DNA of 64,000 bases from Clostridiales bacterium (GTDB taxonomy: Bacteria > Bacillota > Clostridia > Christensenellales > Pumilibacteraceae): positions 1-64,000 of the forward strand of contig JAIDCZ010000028.1 of NCBI GenBank assembly GCA_029055565.1, given 5' to 3'. Each line of letters begins with the position of its first letter. The stretch's first letter is position 1. The position numbers and the translations under genes are program-made. Below the pieces are notes generated by a model. That model was not told the origin of the DNA. It searched no databases and worked only from the letters and a program-made list of their open reading frames with translations. Shown in pieces: positions 8,921 through 18,138 of this stretch.

Positions 8921-9475
8921 TTATTCGGCTTTGGGCGCTTCTTCGGCTTCTGCCTTTTTGGTGGTCTTTTTGGGCGCCTTTTCCTTTTTAGGCTTGTCTT
9001 CGGTAGCCTTTTCCTTTTTGGGTTTTTCCTCGGTTACCTTTTCTTTTTCCTTAGTGGCCTTTTTCTTTTTCTGCTCGGCCTTGTCCGCTTCCTTCTCTTG
9101 CTGTTTGGCGCGGAATTCGGCACGAGCGGCGTCGCGCGCTTCCTTGGCGGCACGCGCTTTTTCGGCGGCAATGGTCTTGTTATCCTTTTTGACGGTAACG
9201 GTTACTTTGCCACTCTTGATGTCGCTGAGTCTTTTGCTAAGTGCCGATTTTTTGTTGGCGGCGGCGTTCTTGTGCAGAATGCCGGCGGTTACGCCTTTGT
9301 CGATAATCGACATGGTGATGGGCAACAAACGCTCCGCTTCGTCAATGTTAGCCGAGTCGATAGCTTTGTTAAACGCCTTGATCGCGTTGTTGACCTTGGA
9401 ACGGTCGGAACGGTTGCGGGCATTTTTCTTTTTCGTAATAAGTACGCGCTTTTTAGCGGATTTAATGTTAGGCAC
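8921..9475 (-). CDS. rpsT: 30S ribosomal protein bS20 with long lysine-rich tail
   Basis: bS20 binds 16S rRNA during 30S assembly. Residues 1-87 are a normal bS20: MPNIKSAKKR, NRSDRSKVNNAIKAF, and GILHKNAAANKKSALSKR. The protein then continues for almost 100 more residues, about doubling the usual length. This tail is a charged helix (about 95-130) followed by Lys/Glu/Ala/Pro repeats built on KPKKEKA. The start codon is GTG with a strong AAGGAG Shine-Dalgarno sequence. The gene diverges from gpr and ends at a clear terminator. The extension is in frame and well formed, so it is not a sequencing artefact on its face. Confidence 0.93.
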   Translation of the reverse strand: MPNIKSAKKRVLITKKKNARNRSDRSKVNNAIKAFNKAIDSANIDEAERLLPITMSIIDKGVTAGILHKNAAANKKSALSKRLSDIKSGKVTVTVKKDNKTIAAEKARAAKEARDAARAEFRAKQQEKEADKAEQKKKKATKEKEKVTEEKPKKEKATEDKPKKEKAPKKTTKKAEAEEAPKAE

Positions 9476-9515
9476 GATTTTACTCCTTTATCGCCGTTTT
9501 TCTATTTGCCATACA

Positions 9516-9544
9516 ATTATATCACATTAAAATTACTTTTGCAA
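9516..9544 (-). promoter_or_regulatory. Promoter of rpsT
   Basis: On the minus strand TTGCAA (9544-9539), 17 bp, and TATAAT (9521-9516) lie about 40 bases upstream of the GTG start. Confidence 0.75.
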
Positions 9545-9595
9545 CTGTTTGTCGGGTTTACGACTAAATTTTTTTCTTTTACAAACAATATTTTT

Positions 9596-10378
9596 ATGGA
9601 TAATTACGCTGTTTATACCGATATGGCAGTGGAATTTTGCAAGCACGAGCACAACAAAGACGACGGACTTATTAAATACTACGAAGTTACTGTGGACGAA
9701 AGCATGTCCGCGCGACTGGGCAAGCCGTGCGGAAAGTATGCCACGCTGGAAACTTCGGCCGTTATCAACGGACAAAACGACGCGTATAAGCGGGTTATAG
9801 ACGCGCTTGCTTCCGGACTGAAAAGCTATTGTGCCGGTTGCGGCAAGGTTATGGCCGTCGGCCTCGGCAATCCCGATTTGACCGCAGACGCGCTTGGCGA
9901 TAGGGTGTTCAAGCGGCTGTCCGTCAACCGGCACTTACGGCGCGACGGCGATAACTACCTTTGTGCGCTTACGCCCAACGTGCTCGGCATGACCGGTATA
10001 GAAAGCTTCGATATAATTTCGGCAGTGGCGGACAGAGTTAAGCCGGACGTAATAGTCGTCGTGGACGCGCTTACCGCCGCGGCGGCGAGCCGAATAGCCA
10101 CGGCCTTTCAAGTGACGGACAGCGGCATAACGCCGGGGAGCGGGGTGGAAAACCATAGGCGTAGGCTGGACGAGCGCACGCTCGGCGTGCGCACCGTATC
10201 CGTGGGCGTGCCGCTCGTCGTATATTCGTCCACGATTGCGCGCGACTGTTGCGGTTACGACGGCAACCCGCGTTGCGGCGATATGATAGTCACGCCCAAG
10301 GACGTGGATATACTGGTGGAGGACTGCGCAAGCATAATTGCCGGCGCCATAAACAACGCGTTTTCGTTCGGGCGGTAG
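9596..10378 (+). CDS. gpr: Spore germination protease (GPR)
   Basis: GPR is an aspartate-type endopeptidase that degrades small acid-soluble spore proteins at germination, in the spore core. The protein has 260 residues, shorter than the Bacillus enzyme (about 370). Signatures are VGLGNPDLTADALGDRVF near residue 84 and VTDSGITPGSGVENHR near 180, matching the GPR motifs around the catalytic aspartates. The frame remains open far upstream through rpsT, but MDNYAVYTDMAVEF is where GPR similarity begins, giving the ATG at 9596. No Shine-Dalgarno sequence precedes it and no clear sigma-F or sigma-G promoter could be read. Its presence is strong evidence that the host sporulates. It diverges from rpsT. 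Confidence 0.9.
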   Translation: MDNYAVYTDMAVEFCKHEHNKDDGLIKYYEVTVDESMSARLGKPCGKYATLETSAVINGQNDAYKRVIDALASGLKSYCAGCGKVMAVGLGNPDLTADALGDRVFKRLSVNRHLRRDGDNYLCALTPNVLGMTGIESFDIISAVADRVKPDVIVVVDALTAAAASRIATAFQVTDSGITPGSGVENHRRRLDERTLGVRTVSVGVPLVVYSSTIARDCCGYDGNPRCGDMIVTPKDVDILVEDCASIIAGAINNAFSFGR

Positions 10379-10427
10379 GGCGAGCGTTGTAACCAACCGC
10401 GACTGCCTTGCATATACAAAAAGCGTT

Positions 10428-11147
10428 ATGCAAGGACCGATAGGTGTATTCGACAGCGGCGTGGGCGGGCTTAACGTGCTTAAGCATTGCGTGGCGCTGT
10501 TGCCGCACGAAAGCTTTATATATCTTGCCGACGAGGCTAACATGCCGTACGGCACTAAAACTAAGGACGACATAGCGCGCGCGGCGTTTGCGTGCGCGGA
10601 TAAGCTATTTTCGCTAAACTGCAAGGCGCTCGTTATAGCGTGCAATACTGCGACGGTTACGGCGGTAGATCGCATACGCGCACTGTACTGCACGCGCGCG
10701 GTAGTAGGGCTGGAGCCGGCCGTTAAGCCGTGCGTAAAAGAGCTGGGCAAAAACGGCTACGCCGTAGCGCTCGTAACCGACGCGACGTTCGCTTCGGATC
10801 GGTTCAAAAGACTGCTGGAAAGCTGTGACAAACGCGTTGTGCCGCTTGCCGCGCCAAAGCTTGCAAAGCTTATTGAGGACAATCAAGCCGATATAACGCG
10901 CATTAAGCCGTACTTATGCGAAGTGTTTAAAAAGTACGGCGACGCGGAAGCGGTAATACTCGGTTGTTCGCATTACGGTTACATATCCGGACTTATAAGC
11001 GAAATATACGGCGGCAAAATAAAAATCTACGACGGTGCGGAGGGCGCGGCGCGTCGGCTCAAATACTGCTTGGAGCTGTCCGGACTGACGGCGAAAAAAG
11101 GCGAGTGTAAGCCTACAATCAAGTTTTTGTCTACGTATAAAAAGTAA
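10428..11147 (+). CDS. murI: Glutamate racemase
   Basis: The enzyme converts L-glutamate to D-glutamate for peptidoglycan. The protein has 239 residues. It begins GVFDSGVGGLNVLKH, and the first catalytic Cys is in VIACNTATVTA. The second is in ILGCSHYGYI, where family members usually read GCTHYP; the Cys is kept. The length is slightly below the usual 250-280. The ATG at 10428 lacks an obvious Shine-Dalgarno sequence. It lies 49 bases behind gpr on the same strand and may be co-transcribed. Confidence 0.9.
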   Translation: MQGPIGVFDSGVGGLNVLKHCVALLPHESFIYLADEANMPYGTKTKDDIARAAFACADKLFSLNCKALVIACNTATVTAVDRIRALYCTRAVVGLEPAVKPCVKELGKNGYAVALVTDATFASDRFKRLLESCDKRVVPLAAPKLAKLIEDNQADITRIKPYLCEVFKKYGDAEAVILGCSHYGYISGLISEIYGGKIKIYDGAEGAARRLKYCLELSGLTAKKGECKPTIKFLSTYKK

Positions 11148-11157
11148 TAAATAGATA

Positions 11158-11186
11158 TTGCGTTATAAGCGTATATGTGATATAAT
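11158..11186 (+). promoter_or_regulatory. Promoter of the LRR lipoprotein gene
   Basis: TTGCGT (11158-11163) and TATAAT (11181-11186) are 17 bp apart, about 40 bases upstream of the ATG at 11226. Confidence 0.65.
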
Positions 11187-11225
11187 GATACGTATAAAAT
11201 TTTTTGTTTGTTCCGAGAGGTGCTT

Positions 11226-13925
11226 ATGAAAAAACGTTGTATCGCATTATTATCGACAATAGCCGCCGCGCTATGCTTAGGTGCATTTGTTTCGTGCGGA
11301 AAAAATTCAAACGATAGCAACGCCCAGCAACACGTTTGGGGCGACGAATATACAATGAGTGCGGCATACAAAAAGGCGACAGAGCTCGGCTATACCGGCA
11401 CTCTGGAAGAATTTATCGCTATGATAAGCGGCAAGGACGGCGTGGGCATTAAGTCTGTCACTGTTAATGCGAACGGTGAAATAGTAATTACCAATACAAA
11501 CGACGAGATTATTTTCAAGCAAAAACTGCCGTTGTGTCAGCATGATTATTCGGAAGTGGAAGTGGGTTTGCCCGCGGGCTGTACTTATGCGGGTTACATT
11601 GTTAAGGTTTGCGAAAAGTGTGGGGATAAGGATTATACCGTTTTACAGCCGATAAACCATGATTGGGATAACGGCACTGTGGTTTACGATCCGACTTGCG
11701 TAAATAACGGATATATGTATTACACTTGTGAAAATTGCGGTGAAACAAAATCGCAGGTTTTGGATGCCACAAGCGAGCACAGCTTTAAAAACGGCGCATG
11801 CGAGGTATGCGGCTTTAAATACTCGGTATACATAGACGAACATTATAACAACGATTACGGTTACCGTTTTTTGGCAACCATGCGCAACGGTGAAGCGCTT
11901 TGCGCGTTTTACGACGATATAGCAACAGCCGTTACTGCTTTTCACGGCGACGATTCCGCCAATGCGCAATATGATGAGAGTGAGGGTTACTATATTTTGG
12001 AGTACGTAGACTATGCAAAATACGGACTTCAAGGCGAAGAAGCTGTTGCAGTGTGGAAGACATATACGGATGACAAACCGTTGTATTATTGGCTGTTAAA
12101 AAGTACGACGACAGACGGCGTGTATTTGGCGCTCATGGTGCAGGACGAATACGCCGACGGCAGAGTGCGCACGGCATACAATACTAAGCTGTATGCCGCA
12201 ATCGAGGACTACGTCGCGTTGGCGAGCGGGGAAAACGATTATACCGTTTCGCTTGCTTATCACGATAAGATTATAGAAGCAATAGATTATGCTTATGACT
12301 CCGACAACAAGCCGGAAGGCGCCGCATGGGCGCACAATATTACCGGCGTATTTGACGGCAAGGGCGCTGTGTGCGAAGGTTATGCTCGTGCTTTTCAGCT
12401 ACTTCTTAACGTTCGGGGAATAAATAATTTGTTTGTCACCGGACAAGGCGCAAATACAGACCACGCATGGAATTTGGTCGAGATAGACGGCGAGTGGTAT
12501 TGGTTTGATTTAACGTACGACGATACGTCCGACTATAATTGGGGAATAACGCATGATTATTTTTGCGCTACGGATGAAAAATTTTTGAAAAACCATACTG
12601 TCGATAACGGAACCAGAGTGCATTTTTTGTATGATTTGCCCAATCGTGCGCAAAATCCGTATGCAGGAGATGATGCGATATTCTTGGATTTATTAACCGC
12701 AAGTGATGCTAAATATGCAATTGTAGGTTACGATACGGTAGCAGTTTCGAGTATAACGGCGAGCGGCGATTTTGTTATTCCGGATAAAGTCAGCTATCGC
12801 GGGCGTGAATACTCGGTTGTAAGCATAAAGGGTTATGAGATTGGGTCAACGGTGTTGTCCGACGGTGTCAAATCGTTGCATATTCCCGCCACAGTCAAGC
12901 ATATCGACAGCGGTGCATTAAGAGGATCAAGTATCGAAGCGTATACAGTAGATGAAGCAAATGCGCTGTTCACTGCACAGGACGGAGTACTTTTTTACAA
13001 AGACAAGTCTGTTCTTATAGCTTATCCTGCCGGCAAAAAGAGTGTGGAATATAGAATTCCCGATCAAACCAAGTATATAGCATATTGGGCGTTTAGTAGT
13101 CCGGCATACGGAAAAACATTGCGCTTGGAAAAGCTTATAGTCGGTAAGAACGTGCGAATGTCGGGATATGAAGAATATGGCTTGGGAAATATAGGTGGCG
13201 TGTTAGGAGGATGGAATGAAATATTGACTATTTTGGGTGGCGCCAAACAGCTTGAAATAGACCAAGAAAATCCGTATTTTGTTATCAAGGACGAAATGCT
13301 GTTTAATAAATCGCTGACCAATCTGTACGCGGGTTTGCCCGGTATTAAAACTGCTGTAATACCGGAAAGTGTAAATTATGTCGAATGTCGCGCGTTTGAA
13401 AAGTGCAGCCGGCTTACAAGTGTAAAATTCTGCGGAGGGATCGAAAAGCTTCCGCAAAGTGTGTTCCAAGATTGCACAAGCCTGAAAGAAGTTATTTTAC
13501 CCAACCCGCTTTTAATTATAGAAAGTTTTGCTTTTGGACGATGCTCGGCATTGAAGTCGATAAGTATTCCGTCAACAGTGCAATGTATAAAAGATGGTGC
13601 GTTCAGCGGTTGTTCTGAATTGGAAAATATTGTTTTACCGGATGGATTAAATTACTTGTACTATAATGCCTTTGAGCGTTGCGACAAAATCACAGAAGTG
13701 GTTGTGCCCAAAGATGTCGACTTTGTGATTGCCGACGTATATTACCCGCTTCCTAATCTGTATTATCAAGGTACCGCAGAGGAGTGGGAAGCAGTAGATA
13801 CCAAATTTACATATTTTAGCTATCCGGGTGGCAATACCGTAAATATTTATTTCTATTCGGAAGCACGGCCCACGACCGAGGGCAATTACTGGCATTACGT
13901 AGACGACGAGCCCGTCGCTTGGTAA
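11226..13925 (+). CDS. Lipoprotein with transglutaminase-like domain and BspA-type leucine-rich repeats
   Basis: The 899-residue product has a lipoprotein signal peptide with lipobox GAFVSC (Cys24). CxxC pairs at about residues 137, 176 and 197 look like short zinc-ribbon-like modules. The transglutaminase-like core has Cys in GAVCEGYARAF (about 381), His in NTDHAWNLV (about 412) and Asp in YWFDLTYDD (about 428). From about residue 510 the chain is made of LRR_5/BspA repeats, for example VQCIKDGAFSGCSELENIVL. It should be anchored on the outer face of the membrane, acting in adhesion or on extracellular protein. The start has GAGAGGTG upstream. A bidirectional terminator separates it from glmS. 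Confidence 0.85.
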   Translation: MKKRCIALLSTIAAALCLGAFVSCGKNSNDSNAQQHVWGDEYTMSAAYKKATELGYTGTLEEFIAMISGKDGVGIKSVTVNANGEIVITNTNDEIIFKQKLPLCQHDYSEVEVGLPAGCTYAGYIVKVCEKCGDKDYTVLQPINHDWDNGTVVYDPTCVNNGYMYYTCENCGETKSQVLDATSEHSFKNGACEVCGFKYSVYIDEHYNNDYGYRFLATMRNGEALCAFYDDIATAVTAFHGDDSANAQYDESEGYYILEYVDYAKYGLQGEEAVAVWKTYTDDKPLYYWLLKSTTTDGVYLALMVQDEYADGRVRTAYNTKLYAAIEDYVALASGENDYTVSLAYHDKIIEAIDYAYDSDNKPEGAAWAHNITGVFDGKGAVCEGYARAFQLLLNVRGINNLFVTGQGANTDHAWNLVEIDGEWYWFDLTYDDTSDYNWGITHDYFCATDEKFLKNHTVDNGTRVHFLYDLPNRAQNPYAGDDAIFLDLLTASDAKYAIVGYDTVAVSSITASGDFVIPDKVSYRGREYSVVSIKGYEIGSTVLSDGVKSLHIPATVKHIDSGALRGSSIEAYTVDEANALFTAQDGVLFYKDKSVLIAYPAGKKSVEYRIPDQTKYIAYWAFSSPAYGKTLRLEKLIVGKNVRMSGYEEYGLGNIGGVLGGWNEILTILGGAKQLEIDQENPYFVIKDEMLFNKSLTNLYAGLPGIKTAVIPESVNYVECRAFEKCSRLTSVKFCGGIEKLPQSVFQDCTSLKEVILPNPLLIIESFAFGRCSALKSISIPSTVQCIKDGAFSGCSELENIVLPDGLNYLYYNAFERCDKITEVVVPKDVDFVIADVYYPLPNLYYQGTAEEWEAVDTKFTYFSYPGGNTVNIYFYSEARPTTEGNYWHYVDDEPVAW

Positions 13926-13936
13926 ATAGTACAAAC

Positions 13937-13975
13937 AAAAAACTGCCTTTGCTTTGTGCAATGGCAGTTTTTTGT
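13937..13975. terminator. Bidirectional terminator between the LRR lipoprotein gene and glmS
   Basis: The stem built from CTGCC and TTGC pairs with GCAA and GGCAG. It is flanked by A-rich and T-rich tracts on opposite sides, so it can end both converging transcripts. Confidence 0.8.
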
Positions 13976-13985
13976 TGATTACTTT

Positions 13986-15812
13986 TTATTCTACCGTGAC
14001 CGATTTGGCGAGGTTGCGAGGTTTGTCTATGTCGCAACCGCGTTTGGCGGCGACGTAGTAGGCGAATATCTGCAATACTACTGCCGTCAGTATGGGCGTT
14101 ACGTCGTCGTCGCAAGCGGGGATTGTAAGCAGTCCGTCCGCTTCCTCGCCGATTTGCTTGTTCGCTTGCGACGATATTGCAAGCACGGTGCCGCCGCGCG
14201 ACTGTACGGCTTTTATGTTGGACAGCATTTTTGCGTACAATCCCGCTTGCGTAACGAGTGCGAGCGTTACGGTACCGTTTTCTATAAGCGATATCGTGCC
14301 GTGCTTAAGCTCGCCTGCTGCGTACGCTTCGGCGTGGATGTACGATATTTCTTTCAGCTTGAGCGCGCCCTCCAGCGACGCGGCGTAGTCGGTGTTTCGG
14401 CCGATAAAGAACACGCATTTATGCTCCGCGTAGCTTTCGGCGTAGTTCTTTATTTCGTCGGTGTTTTGCAGTATTTCGGTTATTTTTTCGGGTAGGCGAG
14501 TAAGCTCGTTAAGTAGCTCCGTATACCGCGCGTCCGATATTACGTGCTTTACCTTGGCTATTTTAAGGCCGATAAGATACAGCATTGCCACTTGCGTGGT
14601 GTAGCCCTTGGTCGTGCATACCGATATTTCGGGACCGGCGTAGGTGTACAGCACGTCGTCGGCCTCGCGCGCTATTGCGCTGTGCAAAACGTTGACTATG
14701 GCTATGGTGTGCGAGCCGAGCTTTTTTGCAAGTCGAAGCGCGGCAAGCGAGTCGGCCGTTTCGCCGCTCTGGCTTATCACTATGGTAAGCGTGCGATTGT
14801 CCGTTATGGGATCGCTATATACGTATTCGCTGGCAAGCTCGCAGTTTACCGATATGCGACAATACTTTTCTATAAAGTGCTTGCCCACTATGCCGGCATG
14901 ATACGCCGAGCCACAGCCTACTATGTTGATTCTGTTAATACGGTTGACGTTGTTGGGGGAGAAGTCCACCTTGTCGAGAATAATATTATCGCCCTTTATA
15001 CGCGGGCTTATAGTGTCCTTAATTGCCTTGGGTTGCTCGTGCACCTCTTTCAGCATAAAGTGCGGATAGCCGCCCTTCTCCGCGGCGGAAATATCCCAGT
15101 CCACGGTGTACGGCGTCTTTTTGAGCGCGTTGCCGTCGCCGTCGAAAAAGGTTGCCGCGCGTGCGGTGAGTCGCGCAATTTCGCGGTCGTTAAGCTGGAC
15201 GAAGCTGTGCGTATGCTCGAGCATTGCCGAAAAGTCGGAGGCAATAAAGTTTTCGTTTTTGCCTATGCCGACGATAAGAGGACTGTCCTTGCGCATGGCG
15301 TACATGCTGTCGGGGCAGTCTGCGCAGATTATGCCTACGGCGTACGAGCCGCTTAGTCTATCCATAACCTTGCGAATGGTGGAAATCATATCGCCGTCGT
15401 AAAGGTATTGCAATAATTGTGCGATTACCTCGCTGTCCGTGTCGCTGACAAAGGGCAGGCCGTGATTGACGAGCTCTGCCTTAAGCTCGACGTAGTTTTC
15501 TATTATTCCGTTGTGAACTATGCAAAACCTACCGTCCGCCGATAGGTGGGGATGGGAGTTGACGTCGCTTGGCTCGCCGTGCGTTGCCCAGCGCGTGTGG
15601 CCTATGCCCATATTGCCGCTAAGCGCCTTGCCGTCCGCAGTCTTTTGGCAGAGCGTGGCAACCTTGCCGCGAGCTTTGATAACGCCTATCTCGGCGCCGT
15701 CGTTTACCGCTATGCCGCTCGAATCGTAGCCGCGGTATTCCAATCTTTGCAGTCCTTTAAGCAGAACGGGCGCGGCTTGTTTGCCGCCTACGTAGCCGAT
15801 AATTCCGCACAT
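13986..15812 (-). CDS. glmS: Glutamine-fructose-6-phosphate aminotransferase
   Basis: GlmS makes glucosamine-6-phosphate from fructose-6-phosphate and glutamine. The protein has 608 residues and should start at 15812, because the N-terminal sequence MCGIIGYVG puts the catalytic Cys at position 2 after Met removal. AAGGAG lies 8 bases upstream of that ATG. The glutaminase half includes GHTRWATHGEPS; two SIS isomerase domains follow, with GCGSAYHAG and VISQSGETADSL, and the C-terminus ends KSVTVE. Only 15 bases separate it from the upstream membrane gene, which leaves no room for a glmS ribozyme. glmM lies nearby on the other strand. Confidence 0.95.
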   Translation of the reverse strand: MCGIIGYVGGKQAAPVLLKGLQRLEYRGYDSSGIAVNDGAEIGVIKARGKVATLCQKTADGKALSGNMGIGHTRWATHGEPSDVNSHPHLSADGRFCIVHNGIIENYVELKAELVNHGLPFVSDTDSEVIAQLLQYLYDGDMISTIRKVMDRLSGSYAVGIICADCPDSMYAMRKDSPLIVGIGKNENFIASDFSAMLEHTHSFVQLNDREIARLTARAATFFDGDGNALKKTPYTVDWDISAAEKGGYPHFMLKEVHEQPKAIKDTISPRIKGDNIILDKVDFSPNNVNRINRINIVGCGSAYHAGIVGKHFIEKYCRISVNCELASEYVYSDPITDNRTLTIVISQSGETADSLAALRLAKKLGSHTIAIVNVLHSAIAREADDVLYTYAGPEISVCTTKGYTTQVAMLYLIGLKIAKVKHVISDARYTELLNELTRLPEKITEILQNTDEIKNYAESYAEHKCVFFIGRNTDYAASLEGALKLKEISYIHAEAYAAGELKHGTISLIENGTVTLALVTQAGLYAKMLSNIKAVQSRGGTVLAISSQANKQIGEEADGLLTIPACDDDVTPILTAVVLQIFAYYVAAKRGCDIDKPRNLAKSVTVE

Positions 15813-15827
15813 AGCGTACACTCCTTT

Positions 15828-16529
15828 TTAGTCTTTGTCTGTAGCTTCGTCGTCCGCGGCGGTAAGATCGTTATGATTTTCGCCGTCGGTCTTGGGTTTA
15901 TACAATATAAGTTTTATGATAAGAACTGCCACAACCGTTACTGCGATTATAAAAAATGCGAGCGTTATATAGTTGACGTAGTCCTTGAACAAAAACGATA
16001 TAAGCGTGATTATGGCGCAAGCAACGGCGTTGCCGGCTACAACGCCAATTAGCGCCTTGACGAATCCGATTTTGAGTATGGAAGCGACCGCACTGCCGGT
16101 CCATACGCCGGTAAGCGGTAGGGGGACTGCGACGAACAGTGCCGTGCCGCCCATTTTTTTCCAGTCGCTTTTGGTCAATAACGGCTTTTTGCCGTCGTCG
16201 CTTGCGCGTTCGTCACCGACGGTATCGGCCAGCGAGCGCGATTTCTTTTCAAACTTTTCGTACAAAAACTTGCCGATTTTGGAAAAGAACTTCGTTCTTG
16301 ACAGCGCGTTTATCGTCGGGATAAAAACTATCAGAAGTATGGGCGCTATCAGCGACGAGCCTAAAAACGCCCAGCCGAACGCCTCCCACGGCGAAAGCCC
16401 CATGCTTATGCCGAACGGTATGGCAAACCGCGCTTCGGCTATCGGTATGATGGATAGCAATAATACGCTTAGCGGCGCGCCGAGCGCACCGTTCATGGAC
16501 TCGGCTATGCCTTGTACAAATTCACTCAT
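15828..16529 (-). CDS. Small multidrug export-like membrane protein (COG2426)
   Basis: The 233-residue membrane protein resembles the Sm_multidrug_ex family (PF06695). Landmarks are the N-terminal IIPIAEARFAIPFGISMG and the VPLPLTGVWTGS segment near residue 140. About five membrane segments surround a charged cytoplasmic loop (about residues 85-120). The C-terminal tail is acidic. The family name rests on thin evidence, and transport has not been shown for most members. The gene precedes glmS by 15 bases, so the two form an operon. Its ATG lies 8 bases after a strong -10 and lacks a Shine-Dalgarno sequence, suggesting a nearly leaderless transcript. Confidence 0.75.
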   Translation of the reverse strand: MSEFVQGIAESMNGALGAPLSVLLLSIIPIAEARFAIPFGISMGLSPWEAFGWAFLGSSLIAPILLIVFIPTINALSRTKFFSKIGKFLYEKFEKKSRSLADTVGDERASDDGKKPLLTKSDWKKMGGTALFVAVPLPLTGVWTGSAVASILKIGFVKALIGVVAGNAVACAIITLISFLFKDYVNYITLAFFIIAVTVVAVLIIKLILYKPKTDGENHNDLTAADDEATDKD

Positions 16530-16537
16530 ACCGTTAT

Positions 16538-16567
16538 ATTATAAGCCATATTTCGCGGTTATGTCAA
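16538..16567 (-). promoter_or_regulatory. Promoter of the exporter-glmS operon
   Basis: On the minus strand TTGACA (16567-16562) and TATAAT (16543-16538) are 18 bp apart. The ATG at 16529 lies 8 bases beyond the -10, so any 5' leader is only one or two bases. Confidence 0.8.
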
Positions 16568-16659
16568 CCGTTAACAAATAAATGTTTGCAAATTAGACGT
16601 TTGGGCAAGTTCGTGTAGCGTTTATCGTCGTGTCGATTGCGGATTTTTGCGCATATATA

Positions 16660-16688
16660 TTGACAAGATAGCTTGGGCGGTATATAAT
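16660..16688 (+). promoter_or_regulatory. Consensus promoter of glmM
   Basis: TTGACA (16660-16665), 17 bp, TATAAT (16683-16688). A leader of about 40 bases with GGAG follows before the glmM ATG. Confidence 0.85.
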
Positions 16689-16735
16689 CTATCTTAGAAT
16701 TTTATGCGCATATTGCGGCGCAAACGGAGATATAA

Positions 16736-18016
16736 ATGGGCAAATATTTCGGCACCGACGGCATAAGGGGTAAATACGGCGACAATTTGGACGCGGCATT
16801 GGCCTACAAGGTAGGACTCGCTATAGTCGCGTACTTCGGCAAGGGAATAGTGGTCGTGGGGCGCGATACGCGCGTGTCGGGACCGGAAATTCAAGCCGCG
16901 CTTATAGACGGACTTAAACGCGGCGGCGCGGACGTGCTGACCGTTGGCATACTGCCCACGCCGGCCATAGCGCGTATGGCAATCAAGTACGAGGCGCTTT
17001 GCGGCATAGTTATATCGGCGTCGCACAATCCGCCCGAATACAACGGCATAAAGATATTCGACGGTAGCGGCGTAAAGCTGAGCGAGGAGCAAGAGGGCAG
17101 TATAGAGTACTATATAGAAAACCCCACCGAGGCGCGCGCGGTAGGATCCGTTCACGAAATTCCCGACGCACAAAAACAGTATATAGATTATCTTGTTAAA
17201 ACGGTCGACTACGATATGACCGGCGCCAAGGTATGGCTGGACTGCGGCTACGGCGCGGCGTCCACCGTCGCCAAGGAGGCGTTCGAACGCTTGGGTGCGA
17301 CGGTAGAGATAGAAAACTACAAGCTGCGTGGCGAAAAAATAAACTGCGGTTGCGGCGCGCTCCACCCAGACTACGTGTTGCATTCAATGGCCGGCACAGA
17401 CTACAAGCTCGGCTTTTCGTACGACGGCGACGCCGACAGACTGGCGTTCGTGTTTGACGGCAAGGTTATGGACGGCGATTCCGTGCTGTACAATATAGGT
17501 AGGGAAATGGCGCTAAAGGACAACGTTATGGTAGGCACCATACTGTCCAATACCGCGCTGGAGCGGCGGCTGGAAAAGGACGGTCGGCGACTGGTGCGCA
17601 CGCCGGTCGGCGACAAGTACATTTGCGACCTTATGTTCAAAAAGGGCTACAACCTCGGCGGCGAGCAGAGCGGGCACTACATCGTTTACCCGCAAGCCAC
17701 CACCGGCGACGGCATAATGTCGAGTATGTTCCTTACCAAAACGTTGTTCAAAAAGGGCAAGCTCGGCGAATTTATAGAGCTTAATTTGTTTCCGCAAAAG
17801 GCGATTGCCGAGTACGCCGATCAGTCCATAATGTACGAAAAGGGAATGATCGACTTGATAGAGGAATACACCACGCAGTTATCCGGCATAGGCAGACTGA
17901 TAGTACGTATGTCGGGCACCGAGCCTAAGGTGCGCGTAATGTGCGAATGTGAGGACCCGCGCAAGATAGACGAGGTGCTTAGCATATTCAAAAAGTATAT
18001 AAATACCCGCAAATAG
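16736..18016 (+). CDS. glmM: Phosphoglucosamine mutase
   Basis: GlmM interconverts glucosamine-6-phosphate and glucosamine-1-phosphate, the step after GlmS. It has 426 residues. The start GKYFGTDGIRGKYG is diagnostic. The phosphoserine loop is ISASHNPPEYNGIKIF (Ser near residue 96), the metal loop DGDADR follows near 230, and the sugar-phosphate loop RMSGTEPKVRVM is near the C-terminus. ACGGAG precedes the ATG. A short palindrome after the stop (18017-18038) lacks a T-run, so no terminator is claimed. Confidence 0.95.
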   Translation: MGKYFGTDGIRGKYGDNLDAALAYKVGLAIVAYFGKGIVVVGRDTRVSGPEIQAALIDGLKRGGADVLTVGILPTPAIARMAIKYEALCGIVISASHNPPEYNGIKIFDGSGVKLSEEQEGSIEYYIENPTEARAVGSVHEIPDAQKQYIDYLVKTVDYDMTGAKVWLDCGYGAASTVAKEAFERLGATVEIENYKLRGEKINCGCGALHPDYVLHSMAGTDYKLGFSYDGDADRLAFVFDGKVMDGDSVLYNIGREMALKDNVMVGTILSNTALERRLEKDGRRLVRTPVGDKYICDLMFKKGYNLGGEQSGHYIVYPQATTGDGIMSSMFLTKTLFKKGKLGEFIELNLFPQKAIAEYADQSIMYEKGMIDLIEEYTTQLSGIGRLIVRMSGTEPKVRVMCECEDPRKIDEVLSIFKKYINTRK

Positions 18017-18078
18017 CACTTTTCGTTGCCAAAAGTGCGCCTAATGCGTATATATCGACACAATTTTACCCCATGGTG

Positions 18079-18107
18079 TTGACAAAGTTTGCGCATTGTG
18101 GTAATAT
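18079..18107 (+). promoter_or_regulatory. Promoter of the CapD-like gene
   Basis: TTGACA (18079-18084), 17 bp and TAATAT (18102-18107). A second TATAAT lies closer to the ATG but has no matching -35. Confidence 0.6.
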
Positions 18108-18138
18108 ACGAAGTGATATAGGGTATAATTGAGGGGTA

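Noticed and set aside
9098..9595. N-terminal extension of gpr across rpsT
   Set aside because: The frame is open because it is the antisense of the lysine-rich rpsT tail; GPR similarity starts at 9596.
14000..15800. Long plus-strand frames opposite glmS
   Set aside because: They are antisense shadows with no start signals and no recognisable protein features.
15813..15827. glmS ribozyme
   Set aside because: Only 15 bases separate glmS from the upstream gene, so the ribozyme cannot fit.
18017..18038. Palindrome GCACTTTT/AAAAGTGC after glmM as a terminator
   Set aside because: No T-run follows on the plus strand, so it is left unassigned.
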